The notes under the pieces are model-generated. The model made no database searches, was not told the DNA's origin, and saw only the letters and a list, made by a program, of their open reading frames with translations. From Pseudomonadota bacterium (lineage in GTDB: Bacteria > Pseudomonadota > Alphaproteobacteria > Rhizobiales > Xanthobacteraceae), in assembly GCA_021779635.1 (NCBI GenBank), contig JAJYAH010000043.1:1-18528 (forward strand): a stretch of 18,528 nucleotides of DNA, read 5' to 3'. Each line of letters opens with the position of its first letter. The stretch's first letter is position 1. Both the position numbers and the translations under genes were made by a program. This document shows, one piece after another, positions 7,197 to 14,226 of this stretch.

Positions 7197-8035
7197 GAGA
7201 GCCTCCGGGTTTCATACCGGGCGCGGCTACCTGGGCAGTTACGACTCAACAATTTCTCCCCGATCGACAGTGCTTTCGCCAATGCCGTAGCGGTGTCGCG
7301 CAATGCCGACAGCCGATCTTCGAGTTGGTCGTTCATGATTCGCTGCAGCGGGCCGGTAATACCGACCGAGTGGTAGACCGCGCCATCGACGAGCACGACC
7401 GGGACAGCAATCGCGGCAAGCCCCTCGTCGATTTCGCCGATGCAGGTGGCGTAGCCGCGGCGCCGCACCGCGGCGAATTCCTGTTCGATGAAAGCGCGAT
7501 CGTTGCGGGTGTTGACAGTCAGGATCGGGAGTGGGTGCGACACGGCTTGCGCGATCAGCGCCTCGCTCTGGTGGGCCATGATCGCTTTGCCGGTCGCCGC
7601 GGCATTGATTGGCATCTCGATGCCGGGCTGCACGTAGCTGCGCCAGCGCACGTCCGGAGACTGCGAGACGGCGACGACGACGCGGGTGCCGATCAACCGT
7701 GTCAGATAGCAGGTTTCGCTCGTTCGTTCGCTTAGCTGTTGCAAATGCGGGCGGGCGAGGGGCACGAGCCAACCGTCGTCGGCGGTCGCGTGCAGCAGCC
7801 GCATCAGCCGCTCACCGAGATGATATGCGCGGCCGCCGACGCCGTCCTTTGCAAGACCCGCGCGCACTAGTCCTTTCAGCAAGCGATGCGCGGTGGTTTT
7901 AGGGAGATCCAGAAGCGACGACACATCGGCGAGCGTCAATGCGCCCGGAAATGCCGCCACGAGTTCGAGAACCTGTATGTAGCGGCCGAGCGGGCTGCTG
8001 GCGCCGTCGTCTTCTGTTGTCTTCATAGCGGCCAT
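7184..8035 (-). CDS. IclR-family transcriptional regulator
   Basis: A 283-residue protein with an N-terminal winged helix-turn-helix (about 14-78; ADVSSLLDLPKTTAHRLLKG carries the recognition helix) followed by the IclR effector domain (about 90-265), with the family-typical PINAAATGKAIMA and CIGEIDEGLAAIAVPV segments. IclR proteins are dimers or tetramers that control catabolic operons in response to small acids. The gene diverges from the LIV/hydantoinase operon, and a doubled TTCCGGAA site lies between them, so it is the probable local regulator. Two starts are possible, ATG at 8033-8035 or 8024-8026, neither with a strong ribosome-binding site. The C-terminus is somewhat long and overlaps the 3' end of the reductase gene on the other strand by 13 bases. 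Confidence 0.9.
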   Translation of the reverse strand: MAAMKTTEDDGASSPLGRYIQVLELVAAFPGALTLADVSSLLDLPKTTAHRLLKGLVRAGLAKDGVGGRAYHLGERLMRLLHATADDGWLVPLARPHLQQLSERTSETCYLTRLIGTRVVVAVSQSPDVRWRSYVQPGIEMPINAAATGKAIMAHQSEALIAQAVSHPLPILTVNTRNDRAFIEQEFAAVRRRGYATCIGEIDEGLAAIAVPVVLVDGAVYHSVGITGPLQRIMNDQLEDRLSALRDTATALAKALSIGEKLLSRNCPGSRARYETRRLSYRD

Positions 8036-8082
8036 TTGTGCGGCAGGACAAAATTTGATGCAGCCCTATCTAAGCCCGCGGT

Positions 8083-8111
8083 TTGACTCGCCATAGGTCA
8101 TAGATTAGCAT
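8083..8111 (+). promoter_or_regulatory. Predicted promoter of the LIV/aminotransferase/hydantoinase operon
   Basis: TTGACT (8083-8088) and TAGCAT (8106-8111) are separated by exactly 17 bases and match the sigma-70 consensus at five and four of six positions. Transcription would start near 8118, leaving a leader of about 110 bases before the binding-protein ATG. The leader contains the doubled TTCCGGAA site and a small GCCCC-TGA-GGGGC hairpin (8178-8190). Activity is inferred. Confidence 0.5.
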
Positions 8112-8118
8112 ATACATA

Positions 8119-8139
8119 TTCCGGAACATAATTCCGGAA
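8119..8139. promoter_or_regulatory. Doubled TTCCGGAA motif, probable IclR operator
   Basis: Two copies of the self-complementary octamer TTCCGGAA (8119-8126 and 8132-8139) are separated by CATAA. Because each octamer is a palindrome, the pair is both a direct and an inverted repeat, with centres 13 bases apart. It lies in the only intergenic region shared by the IclR gene and the operon, just after the predicted -10 box, a position that suits repression of the operon. Confidence 0.65.
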
Positions 8140-8229
8140 AACGGCGCGATCGTCAAGGAAAAAATATCGCATCCTTTGCCCCTGAGGGGCTGAGGAATTC
8201 GCAACAATGTTTTTGCGTCGGGGGACCAA

Positions 8230-9381
8230 ATGCAGCTAACGAGACAGGATTTCCTGAAGGGCGTGCTGGCGGCATCGGTGCTGCCGTGGGGAGCGCCAGC
8301 TCGCGCCCAACAGAAGGGTCCGATCCTGATCGGCGCCACGGTGCCGATGACCGGACCGCTTTCGCTGACCGGCAAGCAGTATTACAATTCGCTGATACTG
8401 GCGGAGAACGATATCAACAAGGCTGGCGGCATTGGCGGCCGTCCCATCAAGATCGCGTTCGAGGACACCCAGGCTTCGAACAGCACCGCCGTCAACGCAT
8501 TCATGAAGCTGGCGCAGGAAACCAAGCCCTCGTTCTTCTTCCTGTCGAGCTATTCCACCCAGAATCTTGCGGTTTCTCCCGAACTCGCGAAGATGCAGAT
8601 CCCGGCGATGTACGCCGGCGGCGCCGACACCGTGGCGGACGCCGGCAATCCATGGCTGTTTCGCGTCCGACCCGCCGACAGCGTCTCCGCCGAGGGCATG
8701 GTGGAGTGCGCGGTGGAGATCCTGAAAGCGAAGAAACCAGGTATCCTCTACATCCAGAACGATTTCGGTCAGGGCGGCGCGCGGACCGCGGCAAAGCGCT
8801 TCGAGGCCGCTGGCATCGCGGTGGCCGGGACGGAAGCCTATGGCCAGAGCGACAAGGATTTCTCGGCGCAGATGCTGAGCCTGCGCGGCAAGGGCGCCGA
8901 CGCCATCCTGGTCTTCGACTATCCACAGGATGGCGCACTGGTGCTGCGGCAGGCCAAGATGCTCGGCCTCAAGATGCCGTTCGTCACTTCGTCGGCGGCA
9001 CTGGTGCCGGCCGCCCTGCAGCTGTTGTCGCCCGCGGATCTCGACGGGGTCTGGGGGGTGGTGGATGTCTTCATGGATCCGAACGTCGGCGGACGGATGC
9101 AGGACTTCATCACGCGCTACAAAGCGAAGTTCGGCACCGATCCCGATCCTTACGGTCTTTCCTATTACGACGGCGCGATGCTGATGGCCGAGGGCATGCG
9201 CAAGGTCGGCACCGACGCGAAGGCGCTGCGCGAGTGGCTTGCGGCGGTCAAGGACTGGCAGGGAATCGGCCACGTCTATTCCTATGACGCCAAGGGCAAC
9301 GGCGTGTTCGATCTGGCAGTGGTGAAAGCCAAGCCCGGCACAAAGACTCTCGAATTGGTCAAGGCCGTCAAGCTGAACTGA
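8230..9381 (+). CDS. LIV-type ABC transporter substrate-binding protein
   Basis: A 383-residue periplasmic binding protein of the Peripla_BP_6 family. The first 26 residues form a signal peptide with a cleavage site after ARA; its N-region TRQDFLKG resembles a twin-arginine motif but has only one arginine, so Sec export is more likely. The mature chain begins PILIGATVPMTGPLSLTG, followed by AENDINKAGGIGGRPI, the usual opening of branched-chain-amino-acid-type binders. GGGGGA lies five bases before the ATG. It is the first gene of the plus-strand operon and directly precedes livH, so it supplies ligand to the LivHMGF importer. It is clearly different from the binding protein at 3995-5206, implying two distinct ligands. 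The ligand need not be an amino acid, since this family also binds amides, urea and aromatic acids. Confidence 0.93.
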   Translation: MQLTRQDFLKGVLAASVLPWGAPARAQQKGPILIGATVPMTGPLSLTGKQYYNSLILAENDINKAGGIGGRPIKIAFEDTQASNSTAVNAFMKLAQETKPSFFFLSSYSTQNLAVSPELAKMQIPAMYAGGADTVADAGNPWLFRVRPADSVSAEGMVECAVEILKAKKPGILYIQNDFGQGGARTAAKRFEAAGIAVAGTEAYGQSDKDFSAQMLSLRGKGADAILVFDYPQDGALVLRQAKMLGLKMPFVTSSAALVPAALQLLSPADLDGVWGVVDVFMDPNVGGRMQDFITRYKAKFGTDPDPYGLSYYDGAMLMAEGMRKVGTDAKALREWLAAVKDWQGIGHVYSYDAKGNGVFDLAVVKAKPGTKTLELVKAVKLN

Positions 9382-9391
9382 TTGGGCCACA

Positions 9392-9416
9392 GATCACAGC
9401 GTGCGACCGCGTGATC
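9392..9416 (+). promoter_or_regulatory. Intercistronic hairpin between binding-protein gene and livH
   Basis: GATCAC (9392-9397) and GTGATC (9411-9416) pair, and after a bulged A the stem continues with GCG (9399-9401) against CGC (9408-9410), closing a 6-nt loop. No T-tract follows. Such stems after binding-protein genes often protect the upstream message, keeping binding protein more abundant than the membrane parts. Function inferred. Confidence 0.4.
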
Positions 9417-9470
9417 GGATTGTTCCGTTCACTGGCCGGACAGTAGGACAAGGCAACACGCGAAGACAGC

Positions 9471-10346
9471 ATGGCGGATTTCATACAGCTGTTCATCAAC
9501 GGCCTCGCGATCGGCAGCGTCTATGCGCTCGCCGCTATCGGCTTCGTCATCGTCTATTCGGCAACCGGCGTGGTGAATTTCGCGGTCGGCCAGTTCGTGA
9601 TGTTCGGCACGTTCGCAGGCGTCGCCATGCTCATCAACGCGGGGTTACCATGGCCGCTCGGCTACGGCGCGTCGCTTGCCGTCATGGCGCTGTTCGGCGC
9701 GCTGTTTTTCCTTATTCTCTATCTGCCGCTGCGCAAACGCCCGGTGGTGACCATCATCATCGGGACGGTGGCCGCCGGAATCACGATGCAGAACGCTGCC
9801 CTGCTTGCGTTCGGATCGTGGCCCTTCCGGCTCCTGTCGCCGCTCGCAGACGTGACGCTGGTGATCGGGGGCGCGATCATCTCCGCGCACGTGCTGGCGG
9901 TGGTGGTGGTTACGGCCGTCATGGTGGGCCTGTTGTGGCTGTTGTTCTATCGCACCTCGCTCGGCATCGGCATGCGCGCGGTGGCACAGGATATCCAGGC
10001 CGCCCGCCTGATGGGGCTCAAGGTCAATCGCCTGCTGGCGCTGTCCTGGATCCTCGCCGCGCTGCTTGCGGGCATCGCCGGCCTCATGCTCGGGCCGATG
10101 TGGTTTGCGGACGTGAGCATGGGCGATCCGATTGCGCTCAAAGCCTTTGCCGCGACCATCATCGGCGGCTTCGGCAGCCTGCCAGGCGCCATTGTCGGCG
10201 GCCTGTTCGTCGGCCTCACCGAGGTGCTCGGCGCCTCCTACATCTCTTCCGCCTACAAGGATCTGATTTCCTTCGGCGTCATGATCCTGTTCCTTTTGGT
10301 GCGCCCCCAGGGCGTGTTCGGCGAACGCGTGCAGGACAGAGGCTGA
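9471..10346 (+). CDS. livH: LIV-type ABC transporter permease LivH
   Basis: A 291-residue integral membrane protein of the LivH branch. It shows the family opening FINGLAIGSVYALAAIGF (8-25), then VNFAVGQFVMFG, and near the C-terminus the cytoplasmic coupling region with IIGGFGSLPGAIVGG and FVGLTE. Most of the chain is hydrophobic, consistent with about eight transmembrane helices. It pairs with LivM to form the pore of the importer. It starts 89 bases after the binding-protein gene, a gap that carries a hairpin, and the ribosome-binding site is weak (AAGACAGC before the ATG). Only six bases separate its stop from livM. Family assignment is very safe; the transported substrate is set by the binding protein and is unknown. 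Confidence 0.94.
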   Translation: MADFIQLFINGLAIGSVYALAAIGFVIVYSATGVVNFAVGQFVMFGTFAGVAMLINAGLPWPLGYGASLAVMALFGALFFLILYLPLRKRPVVTIIIGTVAAGITMQNAALLAFGSWPFRLLSPLADVTLVIGGAIISAHVLAVVVVTAVMVGLLWLLFYRTSLGIGMRAVAQDIQAARLMGLKVNRLLALSWILAALLAGIAGLMLGPMWFADVSMGDPIALKAFAATIIGGFGSLPGAIVGGLFVGLTEVLGASYISSAYKDLISFGVMILFLLVRPQGVFGERVQDRG

Positions 10347-10352
10347 TCCACG

Positions 10353-11345
10353 ATGATGCGTTTTCCCCTGATGCTCGCTGTGGTCGTCCTGATCGTCGGG
10401 CTACTGTCATCTTTCATCCTTTCCGACTATCATCTGCGGCTGCTCAACCTTGCGGTGATCTCCGCGATCGCGGTGATCGGGCTCAACTTCGCATTCGGCT
10501 ATGCCGGGCTGATCTCGCTAGGTCATGCGGCCTTCGTTGGTATGGGCGCTTATGCCTTGGCGATCCTGACCACGCGTCTCGGCTGGTCGCCGTGGCTTGC
10601 GATCCCGGTGGCCATCGGCGCCACCGCCATCTTCGCCGCCGTAATCGGATTTCCGCTGCTGCGGCTGAAGGGACATTATTTCGCGCTCGCGACCCTCGGG
10701 CTCAATGTCGCCTTCTATATCGTCGCCGCCAACTGGATCGAACTGACCGGCGGCACCAACGGAATGTCCCGCATTCCAGAGCTTTCACTCGTAGGCCATG
10801 CGTTGTCGGACGAACGCAGCTATCTGTGGTTTGCGCTCGTCGTCCTCGCGGTGATCGCGGCACTCGCCGCCGTCATCCACGGTTCACGGCATGGTCGTGC
10901 GATGATCGCGGTTCGTGATGACGAGACCGCTGCGGCGATGAGCGGGATCGACGTCACCGGCGTGAAGATGTCCGCCTTTATTCTGTCGGCGGTCTGCGCC
11001 GCAGTCGCCGGCTGCCTGTTCGCGTGCCACACACGGTTCGTCGCGCCCGAAGATTTCAACTATGCCCACTCCATCACTTATCTCGCGATGCTGATCGTCG
11101 GCGGCGAGGGCACGATCGCCGGCACAATCCTCGGCGCCGTGGTGCTGACGTTTCTCCCCGAATGGCTGCGTTTCCTGGGCTCCGCCTATCTTGCCTTCTT
11201 CGGCGTGATGGTGCTTTCAATCCTGGTGTTCCTGCCATCGGGTCTCGCAGGCCTTTGGCGCCGCCGAAGGCCGGCGGCGGCACCAAAGCGGCACGCGGCT
11301 GGACGCGGAAGCGGTATCTGTCGCCGTCTCCTCGGCTATCCCTGA
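10353..11345 (+). CDS. livM: LIV-type ABC transporter permease LivM
   Basis: A 330-residue membrane protein and the second pore subunit. The LivM hallmark GYAGLISLGHAAFVGMGAY lies at residues 49-67, preceded by a signal-anchor-like first helix. The coupling region GGEGTIAGTILGA is near the C-terminus. The chain ends in a highly basic tail rich in arginine (GLWRRRRPAAAPKRHAAGRG), which should be cytoplasmic. It starts either at 10353 or at the adjacent ATG at 10356, with GAGG upstream; the livH stop is six bases before. LivG begins 12 bases after its stop. Length is normal for LivM proteins without an ATPase fusion. Confidence 0.94.
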   Translation: MMRFPLMLAVVVLIVGLLSSFILSDYHLRLLNLAVISAIAVIGLNFAFGYAGLISLGHAAFVGMGAYALAILTTRLGWSPWLAIPVAIGATAIFAAVIGFPLLRLKGHYFALATLGLNVAFYIVAANWIELTGGTNGMSRIPELSLVGHALSDERSYLWFALVVLAVIAALAAVIHGSRHGRAMIAVRDDETAAAMSGIDVTGVKMSAFILSAVCAAVAGCLFACHTRFVAPEDFNYAHSITYLAMLIVGGEGTIAGTILGAVVLTFLPEWLRFLGSAYLAFFGVMVLSILVFLPSGLAGLWRRRRPAAAPKRHAAGRGSGICRRLLGYP

Positions 11346-11357
11346 GGAAGGACGCCC

Positions 11358-12095
11358 ATGAACCTGCTTCAGGTGCGCGGGATCAGCAAGCGCTACGGCG
11401 GAGTGCAGGCGCTGTCGGAGATAGACTTCACAGTCGCCGCGGGCGAATTCGTCGCGGTCATCGGCCCGAACGGTGCCGGCAAGTCGACGCTGCTCAATGT
11501 GCTGACCGGGCTCGCGCTGCCAGACGTCGGCGCGGTGCTGCTCGGCGGCAAGGAGATCACGCGCATGGCCACCCACAGGCGCGTTCGCGCTGGCCTCGGC
11601 CGCACGTTCCAGCACGGGCGCACGTTCGCGCGGCTGAGCGTGCTGGAAAACGTGATGACCGGCGCCGCCATCCAGGGCGGTCTCGGCGAGTCGGCGCTGC
11701 GAGACACCGCCATGGCGGTGCTCGAGCGGATGGGGCTTGTGGACGTCGCAAACCAGGCGATCGGCTCATTGTCCTACGGTCAGCGCCGCATGGTCGAATT
11801 GTGCCGGGCGCTCGCCTGCGGGCCGAGCGTTCTTTTACTCGACGAGCCGGCGGCCGGACTGAACTCGGCGGAGGTCGAACAATTGATCGACAGACTCTCA
11901 GACCTGCGGGCGAAACATCAGCTCGCGATCGTCCTGATCGAGCACAACATGGGCATGGTGATGCGGCTTGCGGAGCGCATCGTCGTGCTGAACTTCGGAT
12001 GCAAGATCGCCGAAGGAACGCCGGCGCAGGTGCAGGCCGATCCGGCAGTGCTGTCGGCTTATCTTGGCGAGGGGTACGCGCATGCTCGCCTGTAA
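11358..12095 (+). CDS. livG: LIV-type ABC transporter ATP-binding protein LivG
   Basis: A 245-residue ABC ATPase. Walker A is GPNGAGKS (36-43), the Q-loop sits in GRTFQHGRTF (81-90), the signature is LSYGQ (138-142), Walker B is VLLLDEP (158-164) and the switch histidine is His196 in LIEHNM. The GRTFQ and LIEHDM/LIEHNM forms are typical of LivG. AGGAAGGA lies just upstream of the ATG. Its end overlaps the start of livF by 14 bases, indicating translational coupling, and the two ATPases should assemble as a heterodimer under LivHM. Confidence 0.95.
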   Translation: MNLLQVRGISKRYGGVQALSEIDFTVAAGEFVAVIGPNGAGKSTLLNVLTGLALPDVGAVLLGGKEITRMATHRRVRAGLGRTFQHGRTFARLSVLENVMTGAAIQGGLGESALRDTAMAVLERMGLVDVANQAIGSLSYGQRRMVELCRALACGPSVLLLDEPAAGLNSAEVEQLIDRLSDLRAKHQLAIVLIEHNMGMVMRLAERIVVLNFGCKIAEGTPAQVQADPAVLSAYLGEGYAHARL

Positions 12096-12789
12096 CGATC
12101 TGTTCGTCGCGCATGGCGATATCGTCGCTCTGCACGGCGTGACGCTCTCGATCCACGCCGGCGAGACCGTGGCCCTGATCGGCGCCAACGGCGCCGGCAA
12201 GACCACGCTGCTGCACACGATTTCTGGCCTCAACCCAGTCCGTTCCGGCAACATCGTGTTCGACGGCAAGTCGCTCTCGCGGGTATCGAGCGACCGGCGC
12301 GTCGCGCTCGGCATCGCTCAGGCACCCGAAGGCCGCCGGATTTTTCCAGGGTTGACGGTGGAAGAAAACCTGACGCTGGCCACGGCCTGCTGGCGTCGCT
12401 TCCGCGAGTCGATGGCGGGCGACCTCGATCGCGTGTTCGATCTGTTTCCTCGGCTAAAGGAGAGACGACGACAGCTCGGCTGGTCGCTGTCCGGCGGCGA
12501 GCAGCAGATGCTCGCGATCGGCCGGGCGCTGATGGCGCGGCCGCGCCTGCTTCTGCTCGACGAGCCGTCGCTCGGGTTGGCGCCACGGCTTGCGGAAGAA
12601 GTGTACGAGCGCGTCAAGCGGATCGGTGAGACCGGACTGACCATCCTCGTGGTGGAGCAGAACACGGTTCTGGCGCTCGCCGTCGCCGACCGCGCCTACG
12701 TGTTGGAAAGCGGACGCATCGTGCTGGAAGGAGCCGCCGAGGAGCTCAGGCAGAATGCCCGCGTCCGAGAGGCCTATTTCGGTCGCTGA
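12082..12789 (+). CDS. livF: LIV-type ABC transporter ATP-binding protein LivF
   Basis: A 235-residue ABC ATPase. Walker A is GANGAGKT (34-41), the LivF-typical APEGRRIFPGLTVEENL is at 81-97, the signature is LSGGE (136-140) and Walker B is LLLLDEP (156-162). In place of the switch histidine it has VVEQN (Gln193), which is normal for LivF and not a defect. ATG at 12082 is preferred over the in-frame upstream start at 12064, because GAGGGG lies seven bases before it and the protein then starts like other LivF chains. It overlaps livG by 14 bases and is followed 26 bases later by the aminotransferase gene, so importer and enzymes are co-transcribed. Confidence 0.94.
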   Translation: MLACNDLFVAHGDIVALHGVTLSIHAGETVALIGANGAGKTTLLHTISGLNPVRSGNIVFDGKSLSRVSSDRRVALGIAQAPEGRRIFPGLTVEENLTLATACWRRFRESMAGDLDRVFDLFPRLKERRRQLGWSLSGGEQQMLAIGRALMARPRLLLLDEPSLGLAPRLAEEVYERVKRIGETGLTILVVEQNTVLALAVADRAYVLESGRIVLEGAAEELRQNARVREAYFGR

Positions 12790-12815
12790 CCAATCGGTAC
12801 AAGGAGACAACGACA

Positions 12816-14132
12816 ATGTATCCCGATACGACATCGAAATCGAAGGCGCTGCACGACCGTGCGCTAGCGAGCCTGCCTGGCGGCAACACGCGCACTACCG
12901 TTTTCATGAAGCCGTATCCGATCTATGCAGCGCGGGGTCAGGGCTGTCGGGTCTGGGACGCGGACGGCAACGAATTCATCGATTGCATTAATAATTTCAC
13001 TTCTCTGATCCACGGTCATGCTCATCCGGTGCTCATCGAAGCTGCCACGCGACAGCTTGCGATCGGCTCCGCATTCGGCATGCCGACCGAGTCCGAAATC
13101 GATCTAGCCGAACTGCTCACCAAGCGCCTGCCCTCGGTCGATCAGGTACGGTTTGCCAATTCCGGCACCGAAGCCGTGATGATGGCGTTGAAAGCGGCGC
13201 GCGCATTCACCGGGCGGCCGAAGATCGCCAAGTGTGAAGGCGCCTATCATGGATCCTACGACTATGCGGAGGTGAGTCTCGATCCGACACCCGCGGCGTG
13301 GGGCGCCAATGCGCCGGTCTCGGTCGCCTATGCGAAGGGGACGCCGGACAACGTCCTCTCCGATGTGGTCACGATCCCCTTCAACGACATCGAAGGCGCG
13401 GTTAGCCTGATCCGGGAGCATGGCGGCGAACTCGCCTGCGTGCTGGTCGACCCGATGCCGAACCGGGCCGGTCTCGTGCCCGCCGACAAGGCCTATCTCG
13501 AAGCGCTGCGCGACGTCACGCGTGAGGTGGGCGCGCTGCTGGTTTTCGACGAAGTCATCACATTTCGCTTGGGCTATCACGGCGCGCAGGGACTTTGGGG
13601 CATCGATCCCGATCTGACCACACTCGGCAAGATCATCGGCGGCGGATTTCCGGTCGGCGCGATCTCTGGCCGCCGCGAGGTCATGGCCGTGTTCGATCCT
13701 TCGCATGGCAAGCCGGCGCTGCCGCATGGCGGCACTTTCTCCGCTAACCCCGTCACAATGCGTGCGGGACTTGCGGGAATGCAACTGCTCGACGAGGCGG
13801 CGTTCGCACGGCTCGATGCCATCGGCGAGGTGGTGCGCACAGGCATTAACGATGCTTTCCGGCGCCACGACGTGCCTGGCAGAACGGTGGGACTTGGTTC
13901 GCTTTTGAAGATTCATTTCGCTGGGCATCCGATCCGCGACTATCGCTCGGCCTACCTGACCGAGCGGGAGACAAAGCGGCAGTCGGCGTTCAATCTCGGG
14001 CTGCTCAATCGCGGCGTAATCGCCGCCGGTTATGGACTAATGGCGCTTTCGACGCCGATGACCGATGCCGACGTCGATGTGATCGTCGCGGCTGCGTCGG
14101 ATGCGCTCGCGGAGGTCGCGGCCAAGGCCTGA
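12816..14132 (+). CDS. Class III PLP aminotransferase (GSA aminotransferase / beta-transaminase-like)
   Basis: A 438-residue fold-type I enzyme resembling glutamate-1-semialdehyde aminomutase. PLP-binding features are NSGTEA (115-120), EGAYHGSYD (141-149), the LLVFDEV segment with Asp245, and Lys272 in TTLGKIIGGGFPVG as the Schiff-base lysine. The N-terminal LPGGNTRTTVFMKPYPI and the C-terminal LSTPMTDADVD resemble catabolic beta-transaminases such as beta-phenylalanine aminotransferase more than a haem-pathway HemL, and the operon context agrees. It is therefore more likely to deaminate a beta- or omega-amino acid released by the downstream amidohydrolase. An AAGGAG ribosome-binding site lies about nine bases upstream of the ATG. 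It stands 26 bases after livF and 94 bases before hyuB. True HemL activity cannot be excluded from sequence alone. Confidence 0.88.
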   Translation: MYPDTTSKSKALHDRALASLPGGNTRTTVFMKPYPIYAARGQGCRVWDADGNEFIDCINNFTSLIHGHAHPVLIEAATRQLAIGSAFGMPTESEIDLAELLTKRLPSVDQVRFANSGTEAVMMALKAARAFTGRPKIAKCEGAYHGSYDYAEVSLDPTPAAWGANAPVSVAYAKGTPDNVLSDVVTIPFNDIEGAVSLIREHGGELACVLVDPMPNRAGLVPADKAYLEALRDVTREVGALLVFDEVITFRLGYHGAQGLWGIDPDLTTLGKIIGGGFPVGAISGRREVMAVFDPSHGKPALPHGGTFSANPVTMRAGLAGMQLLDEAAFARLDAIGEVVRTGINDAFRRHDVPGRTVGLGSLLKIHFAGHPIRDYRSAYLTERETKRQSAFNLGLLNRGVIAAGYGLMALSTPMTDADVDVIVAAASDALAEVAAKA

Positions 14133-14226
14133 CGGAGTTTCTATCGTTTCGATCACAGCGCGTCGTCGAATTTCGTGGGAGCGGATTCTGCGGCGACTGG
14201 TTCACGTCTTTGCAAGAAGGTATCAG

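Noticed and set aside
8178..8190. Small GCCCC-TGA-GGGGC hairpin in the leader of the LIV operon, considered as an attenuator or riboswitch part.
   Set aside because: Only five base pairs, no T-tract and no recognisable conserved RNA motif; too little to call.
8236..9390. A 384-codon antisense frame covering almost the whole LIV binding-protein gene.
   Set aside because: It has no recognisable domain, and long antisense frames are common in GC-rich genes; the plus-strand gene has clear family motifs and a ribosome-binding site.
9401..10918. A 505-codon plus-strand frame spanning livH and part of livM.
   Set aside because: Its product is extremely arginine-rich and low in hydrophobic segments, as expected from an out-of-frame reading of membrane-protein genes.
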